Shown here: piece by piece, positions 1 to 9,544 of the stretch
Numbering within the stretch: the stretch's first letter is position 1
How the letters are laid out: every line of letters begins with the position of its first letter
NCBI GenBank assembly: GCA_010645155.1
Contig: CM021322.1
Location: 4,908,073 to 4,972,072, forward strand
Source: Tigriopus japonicus
Lineage: Eukaryota > Arthropoda > Copepoda > Harpacticoida > Harpacticidae
Direction: 5' to 3'
DNA: 64,000 bases
Notes under the pieces: generated by a model
The model's input: the letters and a program-made list of their open reading frames with translations, nothing else
Database searches by the model: none
What the model was told of the DNA's origin: nothing
Translations under genes and position numbers: made by a program

Positions 1-52
1 GTGAAAAGCAATTTGTTTTAGGCGCAAGCAAACGCAAAATTTTAGAACGAAG

Positions 53-400
53 TACAGAAGCTCATGTAAAAGAAGCGTAGTCAGAGCACTAGCGCCGCTG
101 GCTTTATCATGAAGCTTTAAAAGATCTAAACATATGGGGAAGTGCAAGAGAAAATAATACAGCAAATATGAGACTTTGAACAAAATATATCCATGGAAGG
201 GCTTGAATCCATCTTATTTTATGATCCAATGACTGGATCAATCTTTACTGTCATGATCTATGTAAACTGATTGCCAAATTGACTTTCGTTATAACTTGAA
301 TTTCCTGATTGATGGTGGCGACAACAACGGCAAACATTTGAAGCTTCAAAAAGCCAAACAACGAGACTGTGTCGACGCTTCTTTCCCATGAGCTTCTTTA
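53..400. mobile_element. hAT-like MITE, family TACAGAAGCT, copy A
   Basis: This 348-bp element matches 20534-20881 over its whole length at roughly 90% identity by eye. Its ends are inverted repeats: the left end reads TACAGAAGCTCATG and the right end, reverse complemented, reads TAAAGAAGCTCATG, with similarity extending about 30 bp. The flanking 8-mers GAACGAAG (45-52) and GAACAAAA (401-408) match at 6 of 8 positions, consistent with an old hAT-type target duplication. It has no coding capacity; the open frame at 258-515 on the minus strand is a by-product of the repeat. Confidence 0.7.
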
Positions 401-408
401 GAACAAAA

Positions 409-2629
409 GCAAAATTGTTATTGATGAGAAAGTCAGTCTTTTGGGTGTGAAAAGTCTGCGTGCTCAAAATGTCAATTTCAGCCTTACCCTTTTCTCTATT
501 GTCTTTACAATACATTCATAAAGAGCAAAGGACCCTCCAAAACGTGCAGTGCTTAAAACAACTATTTTTTAACTTCATAAAATTTCAATTTAAGCTTTAA
601 TGAAGCTATGAATGTGTTTTATGGTCTTCAAAGCACCTAATCTTGATTGGTTTAATGAATATTTAACGTTGCAGACAATTGAAATGCTTTTATCAATTCT
701 TTACTTTCACAACAGAAGACCTATTTTTATATAAGGCTCTGTGTATATGTAGTGCAAATCTTCCTCAACTGTTTTCACTTTTGGCATGTTTGTTGCATTT
801 TTGATACATTTTTTGGCGTTTTTGTTTCCATTTATGTGCAGCACTTTTGGTAATCTATTTCGCCTTGAGCTAACAGGACCAAAGTGTTTTTTTTTTCTTC
901 CCTTTTTAACGAGTCCCTGATTTGGTACACACACTTTGCCAAATGATGGGTGGGATATTGGTCCATTTCATGGTTGATTCGAAGTGAGGCCAACACTTTT
1001 GATGACATAAACGAATCCAACCAGTTAGGGTAAGTTTCTCGTAAAAAAATATTAAAGCAAAGAGATTCTTTACTGATATGTCACTGGGGTTTGGTTGGTT
1101 TTTGGTTTCGATAACAAACCTGTAAAACAGAAAAAAACGACTCATAACATCAGGTCTGGTTTGCTTGCTTTTAATACGCCTTGATGTACTTTGTCGTCGG
1201 AAGTACGGAAACATCGGTGTGCTCATCCTTTCTGCATGTGCCCAAAACGATCATTCACAACCTCTGTCAAGAAAGTCATTGTGTGGGTTGAAAAGCGAGA
1301 ATTCTTCATGTGAACGTACCAGTTCAAGCCGGTTTGGCACATTTCAAGGACCATATCCAAAACAAGTGTGCTCGCAATTACATATCTCAACTGCGCAGAC
1401 CGTCCAGGACTCCTTTGTACATGGATACGTATTACGCCGAGAAAACACCGATGTCACATCATCAATGGTTGGAAATTTCGATCGACAAGCTCACTACTAC
1501 AAATAGATGATGACGATGTCCGTATGTTTGGCATACCTAAATGAAACCTTTCAAACAATTCATTAATTATTCTGACGACCTGAATCGAACCATTTTGCAA
1601 TGAAAACAAAAAATGGATTAGTCCCTTTCATGAAGAGAATCTAAGAAAATTTGCAATTGCAAATTTGAGGCCAATTTGTTGCATACAACGCTTTTGCACC
1701 CATGTAAGTAAAGAAGGACATAAAAATGACTTCAAATTTGGTACAAATTTGTAAGAAGTACAAATTAATATGCATCTGATACAATTTTTTTTTCTTGCGT
1801 GTTAACTATGATATGGTTGGTTCGAAATCTGATTGAAATAGGGACGAAGGTCCAGGGAGATCAATGATCTTTCTTGACGTTCATCCATCCAGGAAACGGG
1901 AGATGACATCAATGACAACTGATAAATGTACAGACAGCGTTCCACCTTTCGAAATATGGCCTATATTCAAACAAAATGTCGCCTTTAAATTAGTCTGTTA
2001 CGCGTAGACTGTCATATAAAGCGACCTCAACTGGCAAAAATCGCAAAATCAGGAGTGCAGATAAGGAACAATTCCTTAAAGCTGCTCTTCCCTTGCAAAG
2101 TTTGGATGCCTCTTATACATCCCCTTGGTACGAAAACTGCTACGACATTGTTAGCAGTCAGCTAGTAGTTGTTGACTATTGTATGAAGAAATAGTTTTAG
2201 CTTTTAAGGACTTCATTATTTTTGCCTCACTTTGAAGTTATTAGAGATCTAAAATGACAACTTAAACTTCAAAATTAGCAACCCTCTACAAGGAGGAGCA
2301 AGAGAAAGGTAAAGGGAGAAGTTATGAGGCGCCGGTGGCTCAAATCACTAATAACGTCAGATTTGGTGTACTCTGGAAAAGCTACCAAGCCTTCAGATTA
2401 AAAAAAAAGTGCTGTTATCATCATGGCATTTTTGCACGTTTAAATGTTTAACGTTTTACGCAAGTGCACATGAGCCAATGACAAATTCTTCACTGATCAT
2501 CACATGAATTAACGAAATTAATGAAAGTTTTTTTTTTTGTTACAACATTTGATTTTGCCTTTTTCAGCTTTTTGTCCGATTTCGCCAAGCTTATTTTTGG
2601 TTGGAAAAAAGTTCGGAAGCTGTGTATAT
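409..2629. other. Intergenic, AT-rich, no supported gene
   Basis: The open frames here (for example 1165-1506 and 1310-1510 on the plus strand) are short and overlap each other in different frames. I recognise no family in them and no splice-consistent gene structure. Around 1200-1506, frames 2 and 3 together look a little more protein-like than the surroundings, which could be a decayed transposon, but I cannot assign it. Confidence 0.4.
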
Positions 2630-2654
2630 CTGATGAGTAGAGGCAGGAAGCTTA

Positions 2655-2830
2655 GACGAATAAAACTGTCAAATTAGACGAAAAAAAGACGAATAAAATT
2701 GCCCATTTAGACGAAAAAAAACGGAAAAAATTGCCCGATTAAACGAAAAAAGACAAATAGAATTGTCCGATGAAACGAAAATAGACGAATAACAGGCTTC
2801 ACTAGACAAAAAAAGACGAAAAAAACGTCT
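2655..2830. repeat. Left subterminal tandem array, about 32-bp unit
   Basis: About five degenerate units alternate GACGAAAAAA-type and GACGAATAAAATTG-type blocks. The array starts inside the left inverted repeat of the element at 2638-3498, so the terminal repeat and the array unit share sequence. Confidence 0.75.
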
Positions 2831-3335
2831 TTCACGGTAAAAAAACAAACGAATTGCCTGTAAAGAGGATACAAAGAGCCTTAAACTGCTGCCCATAAAA
2901 TAGACGAAAAGTGTGTCCCAATTGAGGGGAAACACCTGCTCCCTTGTGTAAAACGCAAAATCTTCAAAAGTAACGAACGGAAAAGTGCCAAATGAGCAAG
3001 AAATGGTCAGTGGTACATATAAATTTTAAAAAAAGAGTTCAAAACCGCCCTTTTTTCAACGTTTTTAGTTGAGCAATATTTAATAACAAATTGGCAGACG
3101 TATAAATTGTTCGCATAGTCGGATAGCTTTTTTCAATCCAATAATGGCCTTTTCTTTTCGTGCCGGTCAGGAAGCCTTACAAGTTAAAATTTAAGTATGG
3201 ATCATATTTTGTTCGCGCAAAAACGCAACTGACAATCAAACTATTACTTTGGCCCAAGTTTTGGCGTTGAACTTTTCTGAAAGTGTCTATTTGATTTAAA
3301 ATTTGAGAAAAAAAAACTTATCCATTTTTGACTAA

Positions 3336-3485
3336 TCAGACGAAAAAAGTTGAGTAAAATTGCCGGATTAGACGAAAAAAGACGAATAAAATCCAAATTA
3401 GACGAATGAATTTGTCGCGACGAGTAAGGTTAAAAAAGACGAATAAAGACGAAAAAAGACGAATACATTTATTTATTCGTCTAAA
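3336..3485. repeat. Right subterminal tandem array of the same unit
   Basis: Several GACGAAAAAAGACGAATA blocks end in the inverted TTTATTCGTCTAAA of the right terminal repeat. The orientation matches the left array except for the final inverted terminus. Confidence 0.75.
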
Positions 3486-3506
3486 GTTCCTGTCCCTACT
3501 GATGAG

Positions 3507-4174
3507 CGTGAAAGTGAGATACCAACTCAGGTTCGATCCCATCTTCTCCCTACGGTATGTGACGATGAACGAGCTAAACTAATCGACTCCACGCAATTCT
3601 TTGTTGGAAATATTATCTATTTTAAATGCGTCAGTTTTCTCCCATACCTCTAACTGTTAGCACCATATATTTTAAACCAATTCACAAGCAACACGCAGAT
3701 TTAAGATTTAAGGTGTTTATGGTGTTACATCAGGAAGTGGGTTTCAAAACGATTTTTAGGGTTCAATTTCCTAAACTTAGCCAATTTTATGAGCAAAAAA
3801 GTCAGTAACTCAAGCTGTTCCAGCTAAAAGCCCAATTCTTGTGTTGAATTGCTATGGTTGGTAGGTTTAACCAAAGCCAAAACTGAGCATTTAACCAGAA
3901 AATCTGACTTTCAGTCCACTGCTAGTTGCTCACGGTGTTTCTTTTCGCGGGAGAAGTCATTTTTAAGTTCCAGAAACTTTTCAGACCAGTGTTGGGATGT
4001 AAATGCAATGTCGAACATTTATTTGAATTCAGTTAAATAGGTCACGGGCAAAAACTCCACAACGTTACCTTAAACGAGCTTAAAAACAGATATTTGAAAA
4101 TTTACTTCTACAAAAGTCTTAGATGTACGCTTGCCAAGACCCTCTAGCATCATCTTGACATCAACAACTTCACC
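3507..4174. other. Intergenic, no supported gene
   Basis: Two short plus-strand frames (3626-3808 and 3849-4040) have no recognisable family. A GGTTCGATCCC motif near 3530-3540 resembles a tRNA B box but no cloverleaf could be built around it. GGTCACGGGCAAAAA at about 4038 is the inverse of a motif at about 5945-5960. Confidence 0.35.
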
Positions 4175-4685
4175 ATGACCAACGAGTATGACCGCAGGGC
4201 CGCGATCTTCGTATGCCTTGAGGCAGGATGAATGCCCGTCGAAATTTCAAAGTTCTGTTGGTTGCCAATATCAACGGTTTTCGATGTCGTAAATCGTTTT
4301 AATAGCGGAAATACGGCATAGAGGAAGAAGCAGGACAGGTCTGAGTCCAAAAAGCGAAGCCAGGAGTTTCTGGACCGTCTCCAGACGGAGATTGAGGACG
4401 ATCCCAGTCAGTCCATCCGCACCTTGGCTTCTCACATCCGCTTTTGGGCCAAACAGCTTTGGCCCCCACACTCGCCGGATTTGAACTCGATGGACTTCTT
4501 TGTGTGGGGCGTTTTGGAGAGACAGTCCAACAAGTCTGCTCATGCCAATACAGCGAGTCTTGCTGAAGGCCGCCATCATCACTGCAGCCGCATCCATGAA
4601 GAGAGAGATGGTGGTGAGGGTGTGCGGCCGCTTCAGGATCAGGTTGGAGGCGGTAATCGAAAAAAATGGTGGACATATTGAGTGA
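4175..4685 (+). pseudogene. Tc1/mariner-type transposase pseudogene, internally deleted
   Basis: One frame from the ATG at 4175 encodes a degenerate helix-turn-helix: DRRAAIFVCLEAG, then stop, then PISTVFDVVNRFNSGNTA, stop, then KKQDRSESKKRSQEFLDRL and DDPSQSIRTLA, the usual N-terminal order in mariner-like transposases. It then jumps directly to LWPPHSPDLNSMDFFVWGVL, which in intact relatives surrounds the third catalytic Asp. The catalytic core between these segments, with the first two Asp residues, is missing. In-frame stops lie at 4229 and 4319. A frameshift near 4560 moves the C-terminus (ALKAAI-like to IEKNGGHIE) into another frame that ends at 4685. It is a dead copy and encodes no usable enzyme. 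Confidence 0.8.
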
Positions 4686-4774
4686 TTTCCAAAGAAGAGA
4701 CCTTTTGGAAGTCACATGTAAATTTTTTTGTAAATCAAACAATATTTTATTACAAAAGATTTTTCGAAATTAAA

Positions 4775-4811
4775 AAGTCATCCGATTTCCGGATTCTATC
4801 CGAACACCCTG
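4775..4811 (+). mobile_element. Right inverted terminus of the mariner-like relic
   Basis: Reverse complemented, this reads CAGGGTGTTCGGATAGAATC next to a TA dinucleotide at 4812-4813, as expected for a Tc1/mariner end. It lies about 125 bp after the transposase stop. No matching left terminus was found upstream of 4175, so the 5' end is lost or too diverged. Confidence 0.55.
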
Positions 4812-4937
4812 TACAATCTTTGAAGATCAGTGCTCTTTTAAAATGATTCGGAAATCAATTTCGAGTCTATTGTCAACGGCCTTTTTGTTCGGCATTCTCG
4901 AGGGACCAAACAGGAGGTTTGTTACATCAATTTAGAA

Positions 4938-5098
4938 CAACGGTTCTTCAAGTGGGGGCCAGGGCCCCCAAAGGGGCCCTTATAGATTTTTTGAAAAATA
5001 CCAAAGAGGGGGAAGTTGTCAATCTATTGTACATAGGCTTCCCAGATAGCTCTATGGGGGCCTGCCCAAAAAAGTTTATGAACTCCTGATTTAGACAA
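4938..5098. mobile_element. Small hAT-like MITE (161 bp)
   Basis: The left end reads CAACGGTTCTTCAAGTGGGG and the right end, reverse complemented, reads CAGGAGTTCATAAACTTTTT, an arrangement typical of hAT MITEs. The flanks ATTTAGAA (4930-4937) and ATTTAGAC (5099-5106) match at 7 of 8 positions. The interior is a GC-rich near-palindrome (GGGGGCCAGGGCCCCC). Confidence 0.6.
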
Positions 5099-5112
5099 AG
5101 AGCTAAGGATTG
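5037..5112 (+). repeat. Source half of a local duplication (with 5751-5825)
   Basis: The right half of the MITE at 4938-5098 plus about 14 bp of flank (through ACAAAGAGCTAAG) recurs almost identically at 5751-5825. Because flank beyond the target duplication was copied too, this is a DNA duplication after insertion and not a second transposition. Confidence 0.7.
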
Positions 5113-5540
5113 TTGTAAAAATCAATTATCATTCGCTGAAGGTGTCAAGTGCCTTAAGAGGAAGTTTTTAGAATTACAATTTTAGTGGATTGCTTTATGT
5201 TCCCACTCTCAGATTCCTTCTCGGGGTCAAAATGCTCCTTTAACTGCCGTTGGTATTCACAATAATCTATGAAAAGTTTGCTTCTCTGAACTCGTATTCT
5301 GAGACGAACATAGCACCAAAATAAACGTCACAACAATCACAACGCTTTATGGAACAAAATAGCTAAATTTTCTGAATTTCATGGTGAAACACCATGGCTT
5401 AGCAAGGTAGTACCTCAATTTCGAAATTCAACCACCTTAATTTTATTTGTCATTCACTTAAGTGCTTCAAATTACCTTGGTTAGTTCGGAAACTTTAAAA
5501 TGGAATTACAAGAGTGGGCTTTTTATTTCTTTTTTTCTTT

Positions 5541-5700
5541 GCGGATTTTTTACTACCGCTACAAGGAATGCAATGTAAATTGAAGGATTTCTCCCGACAG
5601 CTTCAATCCGACCCCAACAGGATTCGAACTTACGCCGTCTGGGGAAGCACTTACACTCGGCTCTTATAAGAACGCATTAGTACGCGCGGCCACTCTGGCT
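5541..5700 (-). mobile_element. tRNA-derived SINE with LINE-shared 3' tail
   Basis: Read on the minus strand, the head starts GCCAGAGTGGCCGCGCG and contains a B-box-like GTTCGAATCC preceded by a tRNA Leu/Ser-like long variable region. After a short unique body comes a tail with CATTCCTTGTAGCGGTAG and AAAAAATCCGC. The same tail occurs at 38093-38139, and a diverged form occurs at the 3' end of the LINE at 25391-25434. The structure is tRNA head, body, LINE tail, A-rich end. An alternative is a tRNA pseudogene that happens to sit next to a LINE tail. Confidence 0.6.
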
Positions 5701-5750
5701 TTTCAATATGGTTTGTTATTGATTTAAGTTGTTGTTGCGTTTAGCAACAA

Positions 5751-5825
5751 TGGCTTCCCAGATAGCTCTATGGGGGCCTGCCCAAAAAAGTTTATAAATC
5801 CCTGATTTGGACAAAGAGCTAAGTA
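5751..5825 (+). repeat. Duplicated half of the 4938-5098 MITE
   Basis: Near-identical copy of 5037-5112, starting GGCTTCCCAGATAGCTCTAT. See that entry for the interpretation. Confidence 0.7.
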
Positions 5826-5960
5826 GATTTTGACAATATCTTAGCTAGACACAGCCATAAGACTACTTGAGACTTAAGTAGAAAAACTGTTGAAAAAAAT
5901 GTCTTTAAGCATGTTTTGAGTGACCATATATTGTTTTTTTTGCCCGTGGCTTAATTAACA

Positions 5961-8900
5961 GGATATGCATTTGCTTTCACACCTCAAAACTGGTCTCAAA
6001 TGGTTTTCATTGTTTAATAATCAATGACTTCTGCCGCTCAAAGAAACACCATTTGTTGTTATGCGCCAAAGCCGTTCACAGAAAGGAGTGGTGCAAAAGG
6101 TGGGAGATACGCACGCACGTGGCGTCACGATGTGAAACACTTTGTGTTGTGAAAAAATGTGAACGAAATGAAAATGTGACAACGACGTTGACTTATCTTT
6201 AAGGTGTAATGGATATGTTTGCTATTATCTCGTCGAGCTATATTTTTACCTTTTGACAAGATAAACTTCACAATACCCATAAGCCACGTATATACTTGTG
6301 TTGAGATTGGAGTTTCATGAAAAATCTAGTGGGCGGACGTATTCAAAGCAAACTAAAAACGTGTTTATTAGTCTATTAATCTCCTCAAAAAAAGACAGAC
6401 TGACGTTTCTCTTGTAAAGCTGACATTTCCAATTCAAGAACATGTACAAAATTTTCAAAAGAGCAAACCAATAGTCCAATGCAACGTTGAAATGATAAGA
6501 AGCGACCATCAAGTACTTAGTACTCATAATGACACAACTTAGGCGCAGGTTCGATGAGTCCCAAATGAACTCAAAAAGCGATCCAGGACTATTATGCAGC
6601 CAAAAAGCAATCAGCAAGATCGGCCATTGGAAATTTCCGACAGTCGTCTACAATCTCGTAAAGCATCACAATCATACACTACTTCCGGAAGCAGTCTTGG
6701 TCTTTATGGTTGAAGGGGAAACAGATTCAGTTGGGTCCGCCTCACTTTGGAATGTCATCAAAACGTGTTTTCGCTCCATTTTTATCCGTACACATGTATA
6801 CTACGTCGCCATAGGTAGATAGGGCACATGTCATGTCAACAACCAAAAAGGACTTTTTAAAATGTTTAGTGATGATGACTGTGTGCGGTGAACCTTCGAG
6901 ACTTGTTTCTATTGTCACACTCATATTTTCCGTCATCAAAACGTCCTACAAACCGACCAACCAACCAACCAACCAACCAACGCCAGGGAAGCGCAGCGAG
7001 CGGCATTCCACGAATCTCTCCATCGCAGTCCGGGAATCCGAGGCTTCACTTTTCGACAAGATGACAATGATGACGATGGTGGTAAGTGAGGGAATAGATT
7101 GGATTGTTGTCCATGTTCCATGGTGGTAGTTCTGGAATTTTCCGGTCTCCGGTCGTCATCCAGTTCGTCCCGCTCCTCTTGCTCCTCCTACTCTTTTTCC
7201 TTGCATATCGCATGGTGCCGCGTTTGGGCACAAGGAAAAGATAAGATCCCTGTGGTTTTAGAGTTGTTGTACTACACTCACATTCAGAGATGTATGTACA
7301 GTGGGGTACTTCGTCGACAGTCCAGCGGAGCTTGCTACATAATTGTATAAAGAAGGGCTCACGCATGAACAACGCTGGCGATCCGTTCGGAGATGAAAAA
7401 TAGCTCTCACTTCAGATCAAAGCTCACCATTGATTGTAAGACCGGGAATTTTCAGTCCCTAAGCAATCGACAAACTATTCACAGTGTGAATTAGTGACTT
7501 CATCTAGAAACACGCACATAACATCATTGGACATTGGTAAGAAGATTTAATCATTTTATTGCATTCCAAACCTTTTCAAGTAAACCATATTTATATCTGT
7601 AATTTCGACCCTATCCCCAACTATTATTAGAAATTATTTGTAAGAAAAGAAAAAAACTGTTCCAATTTAATGACATGCGAGTGTTTTTTTTTTCATTGAT
7701 TGAAATCTTTCCTTGGGATTTCCAAGATTAAGATGCTTGGTACGGATTTTCACCATTGTAAGGAAAAGATACTCTATTCGGCGTGATCTTTCCTAGCCTT
7801 ATTTGTCCATCATACACACAAGAAGGGATCACAAGATTTTTTTAGAAGTGCACAAAAGAACTGCCCTTTCATTGAAATCCGCACGCTAAAACGATGATGT
7901 ACAATCGTATTTTAAAAATGGGGAATCCCATCACACAAACGCCATGTCATGAAAAACTCAAAGCATTCCAAAGCTTGGTAGAATCTACCTACACGTAGAG
8001 GTAATCGGAGATTTTCTTTTGTGTGAACACAAGGTGCTTCTTCTAGAAATTAATGTTAGACCCTTTTGACAACTCATTTTCAAAAGCACTTCTTTGCCGC
8101 CGAAATGTGGACATATTCAGGATAAGTTTTGGGATAAGTTTAACCGATCGATCAAAAACCACACACAGTATTTGACTAAAATTAGCGTGTACTTTAACCA
8201 ATATCAGATTTTTTGGAACCTAAGCTGAACAAACATGATGATTATACCTTTGAACTGGTTCCTTTCAAATTATTTGAATCAGATTCAAATTGAGCACACA
8301 TCACATCCAGGTACGTACTACATACGTAGTCAGAAGTAGAGGGCTTACACTGTTAGCCATCTAGTCAGAAGAGGTCTCTAAACTTGAGGGCGGAAACGAA
8401 CTTGCATTGTAACGATATTTTTCCAGAACTTAGATCCGTCCGTATTCATGCCCAATTTTTTAACTTTGTTATTGAAGAGAGCTTGTTTTTCGCGTGGCAC
8501 TCTATCTCTCCACAATTCACAACGCGATTCATATCATCTTGAGCAAAATGGAGTATTTGATTGAGAATTCGCATTGATCAGCTTGCAATTTGGACGCTGA
8601 ACACTTCTTTGTTTATCCTTAGCATATACTTCGTAAAGTGTTTGCTGGATTTGGGGATGCTGATAATAGGAGTAATGTTGATGAAGATGAAGGAGAAGAA
8701 GAATGATGTACTGCACGTTTGTTGATTTGTTCAATCGATGTCACATGAGCAGACTTTGATCGCTTCATAAACCAAAGCGATGAACATGCGGTTTTCATAC
8801 GATCACAATGGAATGAGATAAACCAGAACTAAAAATATCTGATTGGTCTTACCCTTTGAATTAGATCCACGGTTTTTTGACAAGCATAGGTTGCAAAGCG

Positions 8901-9154
8901 GTCAAGTGGTTAGGGATCAAAACTAGAATCAAAACGTGAACGGTTGGACGATTTTATTGCTATGATGTATTTGTTGGTTTGTTTTTTACTTCAGAGAAAC
9001 GCCGAGAAGGAGAGATTCTTGAAACCGTACTACTGTATCTTCTAAAATGTGCGTGTCCCGTTATACAGAAATTGGAGGATGACCCTAAAAAATAGATGAA
9101 GAAGCGAAGAACTTGCTCCAGAGATGCACGCTTGAGAACTTGTAGTACAAGAAG
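5961..9154. other. Intergenic with one possible short first exon
   Basis: No gene is supported. A (CCAA)n microsatellite lies at 6957-6981. At 7061 an ATG opens seven codons (MTMMTMV) followed directly by GTAAGTGAG, a good donor context, so this GC-richer patch (about 6980-7250) could be a first exon. I cannot link it to a downstream exon. The opposing frames at 7046-7372 are mutually overlapping shadows. Confidence 0.3.
6957..6981. repeat. (CCAA)n microsatellite
   Basis: About six perfect tandem CCAA units. Confidence 0.9.
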
Positions 9155-9544
9155 TTGAACGACTTTATTAGCAACTTGGTCCAGTATTTACACTCATCTC
9201 TCTGGTGTGGCTATTTGTCTGCTTATGTGCTTGCTACTGGCCTGCAGATGGGAACAACTCAGTTTACACATGCTGGTGCTCCTCATTGTCGCTATGATGA
9301 GCCAATAATCACTCCTTACCACATATCTGCATCTGTGGCAACAACAACAGCTTCTACAACTATCTCGGAGATTTCATTTTTTTTCAGTGTCTCATCAGTA
9401 ACTTACGTACCTCCGACGAATCAGTATCGATGCAACAACGGTGAACCCGTGGTCAGAAAATCATGTCTCGCGCATCTCTTCAATCGTCAGGTAACGACTC
9501 ATGAAGGCTATACAAATTGTTGCAGCTCACAATGCATAATTTAG
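9155..9544 (+). CDS. Unrecognised open frame, possibly exon material
   Basis: I do not recognise this 129-codon frame; it opens at a non-ATG codon. Its C-terminal half is Cys-containing (RCNNGEPVVRKSCLAHLF and TNCCSSQC). Possible splice sites lie within it: acceptor-like tracts ending TGGCCTGCAG (about 9245) and TTTTTTTTCAG (about 9387), and a donor-like CAG/GTAACG (about 9491). It may therefore be parts of two exons of a small gene. A second frame over 9190-9300 is strongly hydrophobic. There is no homology support, so this could be chance. Confidence 0.15.
   Translation: MNDFISNLVQYLHSSLWCGYLSAYVLATGLQMGTTQFTHAGAPHCRYDEPIITPYHISASVATTTASTTISEISFFFSVSSVTYVPPTNQYRCNNGEPVVRKSCLAHLFNRQVTTHEGYTNCCSSQCII

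Larger units (their letters stand above)
2638..3498. mobile_element. hAT-like non-autonomous element, family TAGGGACAGG, carrying tandem arrays
   Basis: The 861-bp element is exactly bounded. The left end reads TAGAGGCAGGAAGCTTAGAC and the right end, reverse complemented, reads TAGGGACAGGAACTTTAGAC. Both are flanked by the perfect 8-bp duplication CTGATGAG (2630-2637 and 3499-3506), the size hAT transposases make. Both subterminal regions consist of degenerate tandem copies of a unit of about 32 bp containing GACGAATAAA and TTGNCCGATTAGACG. The middle (about 2900-3330) is unrelated AT-rich DNA without a transposase. A 150-bp relative lies at 23033-23182. Confidence 0.85.

Noticed and set aside
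2669..2935. Minus-strand frame rich in FVFFRLI repeats (also 3336-3542, 23641-23850)
   Set aside because: All are translations of the GACGAATAAA arrays, not genes.
3525..3545. GGTTCGATCCC as a tRNA B box
   Set aside because: No A box or cloverleaf at the right distance, even after removing the 861-bp element inserted just upstream.
4299..4742. 147-codon minus-strand frame opposite the mariner relic
   Set aside because: It is antisense to the recognisable transposase pseudogene and carries no motif of its own.
5601..5700. tRNA Leu/Ser gene on the minus strand
   Set aside because: B-box and long variable arm are present, but the acceptor stem does not pair well and it continues into a LINE-type tail, so a SINE is the better reading.
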